Of a stretch of 64,000 nt of DNA, positions 35,144 through 47,831 are shown piece after piece. The stretch spans positions 439,001 through 503,000 of the forward strand of contig LSRY02000015.1 of assembly GCA_001643675.2 (NCBI GenBank). The letters are read 5' to 3'. Position 1 is the first letter of the stretch. Each line of letters starts with the position of its first letter. The notes below the pieces were generated by a model that saw only the letters and a list, made by a program, of their open reading frames with translations, was not told the origin of the DNA and did no database searches. The DNA comes from Monocercomonoides exilis. Lineage: Eukaryota; Preaxostyla; Oxymonadida; Polymastigidae. The translations under genes and the position numbers were made by a program.

Positions 35144-38100
35144 TTATGAAAGAGCCATGCGACCATATCTCGAGATAAGTGCAGGAGAAGTTGTTCTCTT
35201 GAATTCTAGCAAATCTTCTTTAATTCTTCCAGGAAGATATTTCAGATCATAAGTGTCAATTTCAACGTCTGAAGAATATTCTCTCAATTGTTCCACTCTT
35301 CCCACTCGTGACTCTCTGAACTCCTTCAGCGCGGCCAGCACAGACTCCCTCGACTGCGGCTTCTTCTGCTTGTCCTTGTGCGGTGTGTTGGCTGCTGACG
35401 TGCTCGAAATGTGAAGCGGCGGGAGCTGCGGGGATTTTGGTGTGGTTGGTGGCTCCAGTGGAACAAGATGTCCTGATTGTGAGGTTGTAACAGAAGAAGA
35501 AGACAAACTGGAAGAAGAAGAAGATGATGATGATGAAGTGTTTGGTGTTTTGGGTGTTTTTGGTGTTTGAGGCTGAGCAGACAGTCCCAGTGGCAGTTCG
35601 CTCCCGTATCCTTCTTCACCAGAAACAGAATATTCCATTGATTTCTTTCCCACATCAGAAGATAGCCCCAAAGAAGAAGAGGAAGAGGAAGAAGAAGAGA
35701 AGGAAGAAGAAGAGGAGGAGGAAGATAACGATGATGATGATGATGATGAAGATGCAGGCTGCTCAGTAAGGTACATCGAAGACGTCCCACACAGCTTCTG
35801 CCGGCGAGGCGAATGGTCTGTTTTTTCATTTCCTCTGTTCACCTTGTTTGTGTGCACCAACTTCTTCTTTGAGAAGATGAGCGGGTTTGTCAAGAGAATG
35901 TCTGCTGCTGTTGACGAACGCCACTTGCTCGTCTCCAGACGCTGCAGCAGCTCAATTGTCGACTGCGGATCGGATGTGCTGCCTGGCTGTGGGGTGGATA
36001 GAGAACGTTGATTGGCAGAAGGAGAAGAAGAAGAGGAGGAAGAGGAAGAAGGAAGAGGAGGCAGTGCTGCGTGCGGGTTCAGCCGGGAAGGAGAATTGTG
36101 GATGTACAAGAGAGGAAAGGGGATATCATTTTGTGAGATTTCTCCGCTTTTCCCTTTTTCCTTCTCCTTCTCACTTTCCTTCACATTATCTTTCTCCCTC
36201 TCCTTCTCCCTCTCCTTCTCCTTCTCCCTCTCACCCCATTCTGTGCTTTCAAACCTCATCTGCTTCGTGTTTGAGGCAAAACCTTCTCCAATGCCAATCG
36301 AAGATGCACGTGCTTTGAACCATCTTTCCAAGCCAGCTGAATCAACAGAGTGGCTCAACACCAGCCGCAGGCTCGCTGATTGTTGTGTTGCATCAGAAAG
36401 AGAAAAACCTGAGGAGGAGGATGAGGAAGAGGAAGAGGAAGAGGAAGATGATGACAATGCCGATAATGCTGATGGCAATGAAGCAGAACCAGAAGGACCA
36501 GAAGAAGAACCAGGACTTCGTCCTGCCTTGAATCCAGCAGCATCCTCGTCGTTCTTCCCTTTCATCCCAATCCCAAACTCCCCTTCTCCTTTCGCTCCTC
36601 CTTCGCTCCTCTTCCTCTCTGTGCTTGCCGCTGCCTCTTCTCCTCCTCCTTCTTCTCTCCTCTTCTCCTCCAAATGCGCCCTCTTCACAGAGCCTGCTGA
36701 GTTAACTGAGTTAACTTGGCCTATTAATCCTATTAATCCTGTTTTTTTTCCATTTCCTGCACTCAGCTGTGCCAGCTCGTTCATCTGCCTCTCTTCCTGC
36801 ATCTGGTTTAAGATCACTTTTGACTGCTTAATCATCAGCTCCCTCGCAATCTGCTCTTCTCTGTTGAACGAAGAGAACTTCGTCTTCCGCTTGCTCTCCA
36901 GAACTGAACACAGCTCGTTGAAAAAGGCCTCGCTTTGTGGGTTCTGAGGAGGATGGAGAGAAAAAAAGGAGCGAAGGGGTGGGGTGGGGGGGTATGAAAT
37001 GAATAAAAGAAAGATTATTTGAAGAACAATTTAAAAGATAAATAAATAAATAAAATGATTAAATGAAGTCAATGTGATTATAATAATAATTTCTGATTAA
37101 AACAAAACAAAACAAAACAAAACAAAACAAAATAAAACAAAATAAAATAGAACAAAATCAAGAAATAAGCATATTCTCAATAAATCCTCTCTTTCTCTCT
37201 TCCTCTCCTCCACACCTTCAGCATCTCCCTCAGCTTCTCCTTCGAGTTCTCCTGCATCCGCTCCAGCGCCATCTTCCCTTCCGCAATGTCCCTTTTGATC
37301 GCTTCTCGTGTCTCCTCATACCGCCGAATCGCCTCCAGACGGGGTTTTTCATTGCTTCCTATGCTTTTCTTGGATTTGCGGTGGGGGAGACGAGATGGAT
37401 AAGAAGGAGAAGAAGAAGAAGAATTAGCTACATCTGCTGTTGCTGCTGTTTCAATGGTAACACCTTTTTCTTTGCTTGAACGCATCGCCCATGAAAGAGG
37501 ATGTGTCGAATTCATCGTCGATCCCATGTTTCGAGGCGGAGAAGGCGAAGAAGAAGAAGAAGAAGAAATAGAAGACGACAAAGAACCAACTGTCCCACTC
37601 ATGCCTAAACCAGCTCCTCCTCCTCCTCCTCCATTTACCCCTGCCCCAACAGCTACAGTAGCTGAAGCAGCATTAACACCCCGAGCATTCAAACTTCCTT
37701 TTTTCTCTGTGTTTTTCGCATTTTTCGCATTCACTGTACTTTTTGTCGCATTTTTAGTAGCATTTCCTGTTGTTGTTGTTGTTTGAGGCATCAAATCTTC
37801 TGCAAAGAAAGGCTTTGGGCGGCGGTGTGGATGGACAAGCACGCTCATCTGAAGATGTGGATCGACAGAGCGGCGGAAGGGCTGCTGATGAGAAGGGCCG
37901 TATGGAAGTGTGCTGTTATTGCTTGAGGAGGAAGAAGAAGAGGAAGAGGAAGAAGAAGAACGTCTTTGAGATCGAGAAGGTGTGTGGAAGAGCGAAGAAG
38001 CAGATTGCTCTTTCTTTGTCTGATCAAAAGTTGAATGTGCAGCAGGGACAGTTGCAGATGCCAATGAAGAAGAGAACACAGCAGGAGAAAGAGAACGTGA

Positions 38101-41100
38101 TGGATCAGCCAGAGGTTGATTAGAAGAGCCATCTCCTCTTTCTCTTCCTTTTCCTCCTCCTCCTCCTCCTCCTCCTCCTCCTCCTCCTTCCTCCCCGTAT
38201 TCATCCTCCTCTCCCTCTCCCTCTTCCTCTTCCTCCTCCAACAGTCCCATCTTCTCCATCAGCAGCCTCCTCTTCTCCTCCTTCTGCTGATTGATCTGCT
38301 CTTCCTCTTCTCTCCACCTCCCTTCCAGCGTCGCCACAGCTGCCATTCGACTTTTGCTGGCCAACGAAAGCGAATCCTGCGGCACCACAAAGCGCATCAG
38401 AGGAGAAGAATGAGTGGAGAAGTAAGTGGCAGGATGGGCTGTCTCAAACAGAGAAGTCGCAGGCTGCTTGGTGAAGAAGGAGGAGGTGGAGGTCGGTTTG
38501 GCGGTGGATTGATAGGAAACAGAAGAAGAAGTGGAAGAAGAAGAAGAAGAAGAAGATGATGATGATGATGATGATGAAACATCAGCAGAAGCAGAAGAAG
38601 AAGCAGAAGCAGAAGGAGTGTTGCTGCCATCCACATCTTCCTGAACAGATCGTCTCAGCAGCTCTGCTTCTTTCAGCTTCGCAAGCCTGCCACCAGGCGA
38701 ACGAGGTGTGCGACGAGGAAATCCGCCCATTGAATTGAAAGAAGGTGAAGGCGGAACGCCTTTTGGAGAAGGAGAGGAGCGGAAGGCGAAGGAGATGGGT
38801 GAGGTGGAAGAGGAAGAGGAAGGTGAAGTGACTGAAGAAGAGGAAGAAGAGGAGGAGGAAGAAGAAGATAAATGAGGTGGTGATGTGTTTGGTGAAGGTG
38901 AAGGTGAAGGTGAACTTGAAGAAGAAGAAGAAGAAGCAACAGCCCCCGCAGCAGCAGCGTCGTCTGCCAAAACCACTTTTGTCACTTCAAACTGGCCAAA
39001 GACGGCTGCATCGAACTCATTCCCCCCAACCAATGGAAGCGACGCCTCGCGAAAGAGGATGGGCAAGCCGAAGCGATGGCGCTGGAGATGGAGCGATTGA
39101 ACGGCGTTCTGAGAAGAGTAAGGAGAAGAGGCAAAAGAAGAAGAATAAGAAGAAGAAGAAGAAGAAGGGGAGGGGGAAGTGAAGGAGGTTTGGGGTTGGA
39201 TGGAGAGAAGAGGAGTTGGACGGATGGGGGTGGATGGAGTGAGGAATTGGTGAATTGGTTGTTGTGGTTGTTGTTGTGATTGTGAAGAAGAAGAAGAGGA
39301 GGAGGAAGAGGAAGATGGAGAAAAAGAAGAAGGTGAAGATGTAACTGTTAGTGATGAATAAACTGGAGGAGCATCTAAAAACTCAGCCGGATGCGGTGCA
39401 AAATACGTGCTGTTCTCAAAAAACCCCTCCGGCAGCTGGATCGGCTCGCTATACAGCTCCTGAATAACTCTATCTGCCGATGGAAACAATCTGTTGTCTC
39501 GTGCTGTGAACAGCGCGGCCCTCTTCCTCTCGATCTCCTCCTTTCCCATCACCACGCCCGTCAGCAGGTGCACGCAGAACGCATACACCTTGTTTCTGAA
39601 CGTGGCGGTGCAGTATCTCTTCAGACACCCTTCAAAAAAGCGCTCTTTCAGCAGATGCGTCGCCACCCGCGCCGCCACAAACGGCCAGAGCTCCACAAAC
39701 GCATCGCGGAACGGGGCGTGCGGGCCGGGCATGCCGAGGAAGGTGAAGGCAGCAGAAAACGTTTCCGCTGCTTTTGACAGGAGGGACGTCTGAATCTGCA
39801 CACACTGCTCGATGATCCGCTGCCGGCGAGCTAGTGGGCGCTTGCGGGGCTTGTGGGAAGAGGAAGAAGAGGAAGAAGAGGAAGAAGAGGTTGATGAAAA
39901 AGAAGATGTTTGATTTGTGTTGTATGGCATTTGCTGTTGATGACTCATTGCTAATGATCCATCCATTTGCTGTTCTCTTGAGGCAGAAAATGGAACCAAA
40001 GAGATTCCATCGCCTGTCAAATCATCAGAAATATTAACATTTGCCCTTTCAGCAACAGGGTGGATGACAATTGGCTGCTGCAATGGCAGTATTTGAGGCA
40101 ATGTTGTGTGCTCATTGAACTCACCTGGTTCTTTTGATTCATTTGTATTGTCAATCAAATGTGGCATTTTCATGTCAGAAATGTTCTTCTCTTGCTGTTC
40201 AGATGATGTTTCGGTCATTTTATTCTGCATTGTTGTGTCTTCTGCTGCTTGTGGAGCTGCGATGTGTATTGTCGGTGCTGCAATCACAATCGGTGGGGCA
40301 ATAATTGGAAGATTCGTGTGAGTGCTGTTAGCATCAGAAGAAGAAGAAGAAGAAATTTGTTTGTTTGATTCTTGTTCATTTGTTGAGTATGGCACAAGCA
40401 TCGCAACGAAGTCCTTGGAATCAGACGGGTTCTGAGCTTGAATTCCTGATTCGTTTTTATTCCTGTTAATATCCTTTTCTTTGTTTAAGTAATCTTCCAT
40501 TTCACTTCCATCCTCGCTGTCAAATTCATCCCCCATCTCTTCCTCGTCTGCCGGGTCGCTGATGACAATGCCCCCGCTCTCCACAATCTTCCTCCGCCTC
40601 TTCGCGAGCAGTGCTTCCTTCGTGCGCCCGTACTCGTCCCAGTCCTTCCCGTCCAGATGCTCCCACCCCAGCGCACTGAACGCCCTCACCACCACCAGCC
40701 ACGTCAGCGCCTCCACAAACAGCTGGTGCTCCTCTGTCAGAAACGTTCCGGCAAACAGCAGCCCAAACGGAACGCTGATCAGCTTCTCGTCGCCTGGGCC
40801 AAAAAGCTGCTTGATCTCGTCCACTTTCCTCGTCTGCTCAGCCTCTTCCTTCAGACGCCGCCTCCTGTTCTGCTGCGGCATCGCGTTGATCCACTCGAGC
40901 TGCTGCTTCGTGCTGAGCGTGGAGTCGAGTTTTAGCGTGTTTGCAGGCTGTGAAGAAGAGAAGGTCTTTGTGTTCTCAAACACACACGAAGATAGCGTGG
41001 CATCTAATCCAATGGAAGAATGTCTGCTGTGTGAGACGATTGTGGATGAGGATGACGAGCCAGGGCGTTTTGTGGAATTAAAGCCTGCAGACGAAGTGGA

Positions 41101-41909
41101 AGGATTCGATGGAATACGCGGAGAAGATGCACGTCTCCATTTCAGCTGTGGTTGAGGATTGAATAAATGATTTGTTATCTGAGAAGAGTGAGCTGTTTGA
41201 GTTGGCAATTGATGAGATTGTGCTGTTGCTGCTAGATGAAGAGCAGATTGTTGCTTTTTTTGAAGAAAATGTGGTTGCTTTGGTGGGGGTTGAAGAATCA
41301 CTTGCGAAGACAAAGAACCAGCTCGAGATAATGTTGGTTGCTTTGCAAGAGGATTGTCATCTTCACGAGAAGGTGTTGTTGAAGAATGGTCTTGTTCCAC
41401 AGAAAAGTATGATTGAATGCATTGTTTTGCTAAAAAGAATTACGTGTAAAAAAACAATTCAAAATAAAGAGCATACATGCAAGAAGCACTGAATCTGGAA
41501 CATTGTAAAGGCGAATGCGACTGTCCTCTGGATACTTGATTGTTTGAAGTATATCCTCTTAAAACACAAAATCAATAGAAATAGTTCACTTATAAAAGCA
41601 AACCAGATGTTTTTCGAATCGGTAACTTTATTGGATAGATTTCATTCTTTTGGAGTGAAAATTGCTTCAGAATTTCCTTTAAATAAATTCAAATATAACG
41701 TATAATAATTATACAAAAACATAAAAAAACGTTTAATACCAGGAAAATTTTCGGAAATTTTTGATTTTGGCTATGAAGTGAAAATAATAAAAAACAATAT
41801 TTATATAAATTTCAACTATACAAATGTTCTCAATTTCTACACACATTTCCTGAAGTGAAGGAGATGGAGTTGGAGATGGGGCAGGCACAGAATTTGCAGA
41901 ATTCTCCAT
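35144..41909 (-). CDS. Giant Ser-rich low-complexity protein, function unknown (5-exon model)
   Basis: Model: exons 41909-41817, 41676-41604, 41557-41477, 41429-37216 and 36943-35144, in frame, 2086 aa. Three N-terminal introns (GTTGAA, GTTTGC and GTATGC donors) are supported by continuous peptide such as RIRLYNVPDSVLLA. A folded block near the start of exon 4 (VPFGLLFAGTFL) and another (MPGPHAPFRDAFVELWPFVA) are the only globular parts. The rest is poly-Ser, poly-Glu, a 12-Gly run and Pro-rich DNA. The last intron (36944-37215, donor GTGTGG) carries a (AAAAC)n repeat and is the least certain. Without it, exon 4 ends at 37177 with TGA and the 35144-36943 block would be a separate gene lacking a clear start. 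The first donor also has an alternative (GTAGAA). Confidence 0.6.
37098..37158. repeat. (AAAAC)n microsatellite within the last intron of the giant Ser-rich gene
   Basis: About 60 bp of AAAAC units, degrading to AAAAT-type units at the right end. In the transcript this is GTTTT repeats. It lies in the proposed 272-nt intron and may be unstable in length. Confidence 0.8.
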
Positions 41910-41982
41910 ACTCCAATTATAAGAAAATGAATTGTTGAAATGAAAGATCAATGAGACATAATAATATATTCACTGACTTGCA
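41910..41982. promoter_or_regulatory. 73-bp divergent promoter region
   Basis: Only 73 bp separate the proposed ATG of the giant Ser-rich gene (minus) and the ATG of the oxysterol-binding protein gene (plus). Both promoters and 5' UTRs must fit here or within the genes. The sequence is AT-rich; no specific element is recognised. Confidence 0.5.
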
Positions 41983-44723
41983 ATGTCTTCACAAGGTGAA
42001 TCTCAGGCAGTTGCAGATGGAGGTGCTGCTCAGACTTTGAAAACGTCATCGCCTCCAGTTCCACCTCCTATTGATACCACACAAGCACCAGATGCTGGAC
42101 AAGAACAATCTTTGCAAATGGTTGAGGATCAAGAAGAAGGTATTTCATTTATTTGTTTGCTTTAATTTCTTTTGGTATGACATTTTTCATTACATAATAG
42201 TAATTGATGAAAAGCCACATAGCATCATCATGGGGATTGTTAAACAGCTTCATATCGGAATGGATCTTTCTCGAGTTTCTTGTGTGCTCTCTTCTATTAT
42301 ATTAGCTTTCACAGCAATGTATTTGTTCAGTGCCAACATTTGTTCTCGAGCCACGTTCAATTATCGAGCGATATACTGACTTTATGGTGCATTCCGATTT
42401 GCTTATTCAGTTTGTGAACATTTTCATGTCAATTGTTTTACGAACGAATTTTAATGCAGGGCAATTAAAAAGCCAGATCCAATTGAACGTTTAATAGGGA
42501 TATCAGTTTGGTATTATTCTGGGTGGCATCCTCAACGACGTGGAGTAAAAAAACCTTATAACGCAATTCTCGGTGAAGTTTTTAGATGTTTTTGGAATAA
42601 TTATGATGGAACAAAGACATGGTACGTGGCAGAGCAAGTTTCTCATCATCCGCCCGTTAGCGCTTTTCGGTATGAAAATACTGAAAATGCAATGAGTCTT
42701 CAATGCCATGTCTACACAAAAACAAAATTCCTTGGAAACTCCATTCAAGCAATCATGGAAGGAGATGGAATCCTGACATTAGGCAATCAAGGTGGAGAGC
42801 AATACATCTTCGATTTTCCATCTGTCTATGGGCGTGGTATATTTTTGGGGAAGTTGGCCGTTGAAGTTGCTGGAGAAAGCACCATCAGATGCAAACAAAG
42901 CAAATTGATGACTTATTATGATTTCAAGCCAAAGGTTTGATGATGCGTAGAACTTGAATATAAAATAATTAATTGCATTTTGAAATGGATATTTTATTCT
43001 TATTCATCATGAACTTTTCTTTTGAAATTATTTGACAAAATTATTTTCTTATCATTTTTTTTTTCTGTGTGTGAATATTATTTAATTGGAAATGTTCTTC
43101 TTCAGCCGATGATGTTTGGCAAATACAACCAAGTCTCCGGGAAAATCTGCGAATTGACAGGAAAGCTGAAGGACGACAGAAAAGGCAAAGGCAAAAAGCT
43201 GTTTTCTCTGTCTGGAGATTGGACACAGAATCTTGTGATAACAGATGAGAGAAAGCCAGCAACATTGAATGTATAATCATTTGATTGAAAATTATCCGTT
43301 TTGTACTTTCAATTTGTGGAATATTTTCTTTTTCTTCTTTTTCTTCTTCTTTTAAAAATTTAAAGGGTGGAAAACCATTGGAGATATTTAATGTTAAGAC
43401 AGCAACAGAAACAAAGAAGCTTGTTGCTCGCGAAGAAGATCAATTGCCTTACGAAAGCAGACGGTTTGATTCATTTTCAAATTTTTTAATCTTTTATTAT
43501 TAATGTATTTTTTTATCTCTTCCATTTATTTAATGATTTCCTCATTGAAATCAACACATTTCAAATTTTGTGATTTTCTTTTCTTTTTTCTTTTTTCTAA
43601 TCCCTAACAATTCCCACCCCAACCCACACCCCCAGCCTATGGCACGACGTGACCGATGCACTGAAGCGAGCGAGTGTAGAAGACGCATCCAACGCAAAGC
43701 ATGTCATTGAAGAAAGACAGCGAGCAGCAGCAAGAGAGCGATTGGATCAAGGGATCGGGTGGAGACAGAGGTACTTCCATTGGGACGAGGCACAGCAGAG
43801 GTGGCTGTTCAACTACCCGTTTGACTCAACGCTGGTTGATGAGAAGTATCAGGGCGAAGAAGACGATGCTGATGGGAAGAAGAAAGGAGAAGCGAAGGAA
43901 AAGGAGAAAGCAAGCTCTTCTGCTACACCTTCTTCTTCTTCTTCTTCTTCTTCGGATGACTCGAAGAAGCCGATCAATCCAAATAAATTGAGGACGGTCG
44001 AGCTGACGCCTTACAACATCCCTGATGCACGGAGCCTTCTTCCACACCCAGACAAAGGGAAACACACAGAGAAAGGCAAAGACAAGGACGTGTGGGGTTT
44101 GTGGTGATTTCAAATTAGGATTTATTAATAAATGATGTAATGTTTTAATTTATTTATTTACTAAATAAAAACATGTTGGTGGCTTAACATTATGAAATTA
44201 ATATTTGATTTATTTGTAATTTCCTATTTATTTAATCACTTGCTATTATTCAGCCACTGAGTGCCCGCCTTTGCCCAAAGCAGTTGGACGCCCGTGGCCA
44301 ATGCTCATTCCATCCACACCTCTCACCCCTCATTCCCCTCATACTCCCAAAGCAGATAACACTTCTGAACCTTCTTCTTCCTCCTCCTCTCCTTCTTCTT
44401 CTTCCTCTTCTTCCTCTTCCTCTTCTTCTACCACACCCGTTCCTGTTCCTGCTGCCCCAGCTGTTGTTGAGCCCGACGACCCGTCCAAGTCCCCCGAGCT
44501 CCCCACAATCACTGCTCTGACAGAAAAAGCCCCGCCCGAAGCACTCGAAGCTGACATCTCCTCCAGCGGCGTCGTCTCCTGCTCTCCTTACCCTCCTTCT
44601 CCTACCCCTGGCGCCTTGCCTTCTACCGGCAGCGCTCCGCCGCCAATTCAGCAGAACCAGTTCGGATTGCTGGCGTCTCAGACTACAAAGCCACAGCCTT
44701 CTGGTCCGTCTAAAAGCTCGTAG
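41983..44723 (+). CDS. Oxysterol-binding protein-related protein (ORP), 8 exons
   Basis: Lipid transfer protein of the OSBP family, which exchanges sterol or PI4P at membrane contact sites. Exons 41983-42139, 42201-42281, 42331-42409, 42460-42934, 43106-43270, 43366-43463, 43636-44096 and 44254-44723 give 661 aa. Splicing rebuilds GMDLSRVSLPTFVLEPRS, VHSDLLIQAIKKPDPIERL, GWHPQRRGVKKPYNAILGE and the OSBP signature EQVSHHPP (about 164-171). These are followed by PMMFGKYNQVSGK, SGDW and LWHDVTDALK. There is no PH domain, so it is a short ORP with an acidic/Pro N-terminus. The last exon adds a Ser/Pro-rich tail. If the last intron (GTTTGT, 44097-44253) is kept, translation stops after GLW. The family call is certain. 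Confidence 0.93.
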
Positions 44724-45156
44724 AGTCCTTTTTTTACGTTCATGTCATTTTATATTTTTAACATTATTTGTGCTTTCTTCAAAGGAAAAGCAACAATCAT
44801 CACACTCAATATTATTAGAATATAAATTTAATTCGAGGTAAACAGGATATCGAAACATTTTTCAAAGAATAAAACACAAATAATTTAGGAAAATTTTGTG
44901 TAGTTGATTGTTGGCAGCAATAATAACTGAAATGAAGAATCTTGTTTTCATAATTTTAAGTGTTGATTGCTCATTATTCGTTTAACAAATACACAAAAAA
45001 ACATATTGTTTTGGAAAAAAAAAGGAGAAAAAAGAATGACGAATGATTATCCAATAATAAATTTTTTTTTATATTTTCGAAAAGAAATTAATATGGGGTA
45101 TCAAAAATATTTTTATATTTTTCGGAATTTTACAGAAGCTTCAGGAAGCATACTCG
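44724..45156. other. Spacer between ORP and SARAF-like genes
   Basis: 433 bp of AT-rich sequence between two plus-strand genes. It should hold the ORP 3' end and the next promoter. No gene is supported. Confidence 0.45.
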
Positions 45157-46574
45157 ATGAGGATTTTTATTATTCAATTACTGCTTATAATTTCTCGATG
45201 CTCCGATGAAGTCCGTCTTTCAAAAGTTGACTCTCTCATTTTTTCTTCCTTCCATTCAACAATTCCCCACAACGGACTTCGAAAAATTCAAGCGGAAGTA
45301 TTTGATTCAATTAAAATTTATTTTTCAAAAACTAATTTATTGAATTTTTTAACAGTACATCCAAGTTGATCCATCAATTCCAAATTCACCTTTGTCAACT
45401 ATAACATGCTACAATCAAAAGAACAGGAAACATTTCAATGGTATCCCCAAAATAAACTTTTTATTTGCTGTAATATTTAAATGATATTTAAGGTTCATGG
45501 TTATGCGCTTCTGCAGAAATGCCAGTTGGTATGGAATTTGGTTTTGCTGAAGTTCATTGCGAAAATCCGAAAAAGAAATACAGTGACAATGATCCCTATG
45601 TTTACAAAGATGTTTGCATTATATTTATCAGCTATCTAATAATAATATGATTATTTCATTCCAAAATTTTGAATCTAATTTTTTTCAAAAAATTTTCAGT
45701 CTTGCTGGCTAACTTATTCCTTGAAATTGTCCCCGAATCAAAGATATGCAACAACAAGCACTTCTTCTTCTGGTGGTAGCTCTTATACTTCGTCTTCTGC
45801 ATACTCTTCATATTCATCATCTTCCTCCCATTCAAATCCTTTGCAATCACATCCACAACATAATAACCAAAAGTATCAACATCCACGTTCAACAAAAAAT
45901 ATGTTGACAAACGAACTTTCGATTTCCAATGGAAATGTTAAGACAGCCTTCCTCAAAAACAGCAATGGAGAGAAAGAATATTTTCTGACTGAAATACCAT
46001 TGAAGCAAAAGAACCATCTTCTTTTCCATCTCTTCGACTCCAACGGAGAAATTGTTTTGAGCCTCTCGAAAATGGACAGCCGCGTTCTGAGCTTTTATTC
46101 CTCTTCAACGCCGCTGGGGTCAATGGCTCAGAGCCAAACAAATTCTGACGAGTACATCTTCTACACGCCCGAGGCAAAGGCATTTGCGAAAGCTGTATTT
46201 GTGTGAACAATATTTCATTTTTTTTTCCTGTTTATCGATTTATTTTTTAATATAACGTCTTTTTTCCAATGTGCTTAAAATGAATCTTTTTGTCTCTTTG
46301 TGTCTTTTTATTTATTTATTTATTGTTTCAGACATCCAAAACAACCATCGACATCGTCCAGCTCTCCACAAATGAAGTCATCACTTCTTTGAAACGCTCG
46401 TCTCATTCATCTCGTTCAGGCATATTTTCTGGCTTGTTCCCTTCGCCTTTCGCACGTACCGAGTCAACCTGGAGCATCGAGTCGTACAAGATGGATGTGA
46501 TGGACCCGCGGCTGGTGGCGCTGTTTGCAGCAGCGTTTGACACGTCAAAGGGAGGATTCACACTGGAGCTGTGA
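45157..46574 (+). CDS. SARAF-like lumenal domain protein with LURP-one/tubby-like C-terminus
   Basis: Exons 45157-45297, 45356-45440, 45493-45611, 45700-46200 and 46332-46574 give 362 aa. A hydrophobic signal (MRIFIIQLLLIISRC) is followed by a Cys-containing domain: C in TITCYNQ, W-L-C-A in SWLCASAEMP, FGFAEVHCEN, DNDPYVYKDSCWLTYSL. This order (W.C, FG, V.CE, DPYV, SC L.Y) matches the ER protein SARAF (TMEM66), a regulator of store-operated calcium entry. A Ser/Tyr/Asn-rich linker then leads to a beta-rich region (LLFHLFDSNGEIVLSLSK; MDVMDPRLVALFAAAFD) reminiscent of LURP-one/tubby-like domains. No transmembrane helix is seen where SARAF has one. The SARAF likeness is moderately sure; the C-terminal call is tentative. 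Donors are GTATTT, GTATCC, GTTTGC and GTGTGA. Confidence 0.7.
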
Positions 46575-47831
46575 GGATATGGAGGATATTCATTTGAAAA
46601 TAAATACATCTGTACAATGAATATGCTTTTTTTTTTTTTAAATAATCAATTTATCCTTTTTATATAATTCTCCTTTATGCTCTTGATTGTTATTTAAGAA
46701 CTGAACTGGATTGAACTTATAACCATTTTAATATTTGTTGGCTTTTTGCTATTGGATTTCGTGGCATTGATGTTTTCTTTCTTAAAGTTATTTTTTTGTT
46801 TCTTCAACAAATTTTTTGATTTCCAAAGTTTTGCGTGCTTTTCTGTTAATTTGTTAAATTCAAAACATTTCTTTCTTTTTTTCAAATTTCTTATTTCTTC
46901 ATTTCAAAGCCTCTTGAAATAAACATTAAATTTATTTATTTATTTATTTATTCATTGGATAATTGTTTTTCTTCAAATAAAACATTGGCAAAGCATTTTA
47001 AAAAAATCGAATGTTACGAGTTTGTTCAAATAAATGACAGAAACAAATAACCAGAAGACGAATCCCCGGAAACAAACAAAATGCAGCCACGCAATTAGAA
47101 ATACACGACAGTCAAGGTTCTAATATTTAATAAGCGAACATAATAGTTAATGGAGAAAGAGAGAAAGAGAAAGGGAAGGAGGAGAAAGGGAAGGAGGAGA
47201 AAGAGAGAAAGAAAGAAAGAAAAGAAAAGAAAAGCAAAGAAAATAAAAATCAGAGCAGACACATAGCAAAACATGAAGACAGAAAAGCAATAAGAAAATG
47301 GAGGAGAACAAAAGGATATTTAATAATTTATAATCAAATAAAAACATGACAGCTTATGCATAAGAAATAAACTTCTTTTCCTTTCCTTTTTTTTTTATTC
47401 TTTTTCTTCATTCTTTTGAAGACACGAATGATTTCAGCATTCGAAGAAGATGCACAAAACAATAATCATCAAAAAAGAGATGAAGAAGAAAGAAGAAAAG
47501 GAGGAGGAAGAGAAAGAAGAAGAAAAAGAATTAGATGAGGAAGAAGAAGAAAAAGAAAGAGAAGAATATGAATAAGAAGAATAGTGTCAAAGTTATAACC
47601 AAATTCTCAAACACAAATAACACAATCATAAAAATAGAACTCACACAAAACGGAAGAGCAAAACATTATTATTATTATTATTATTTGTTATTTTCTAAGG
47701 AAAATACAAATACTCGGAAAATTAAAAAAATAATAATAAATACAATTTTGATTTTTTTTGTTTATTTTATTTAATTTTATTTAATTTTATTCCAAATTTT
47801 TCTTTTCTTTTCTTTTCTTTTCACATTTCAT
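46575..47831. other. Convergent spacer with long purine tracts
   Basis: About 1.26 kb between the 3' ends of two convergent genes. It contains purine tracts at 47152-47240 and 47479-47572 (GAA/GGA-rich) and an ATT repeat near 47667. Frames crossing the purine tracts encode only Glu/Lys/Arg runs and are not accepted as genes. Confidence 0.55.
47152..47240. repeat. GA-rich purine tract
   Basis: Nearly pure purine run with internal repeats of GGGAAGGAGGAGAAA-type units between the 3' ends of two genes. It could form triplex DNA or act as a terminator-like pause region; only the composition is observed. Confidence 0.65.

Noticed and set aside
36012-36947. 311-codon plus-strand frame opposite the giant Ser-rich gene
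   Set aside because: It is the complement of Ser and Glu codon repeats (poly-Glu, Ser-Phe-Ser runs). The minus-strand frame joins in phase with neighbouring exons and has non-repetitive segments.
47479-47572. Short Glu/Lys-coding frames on the plus strand
   Set aside because: They are produced by a purine tract between two convergent genes; no start context, homology or splicing partner is seen.
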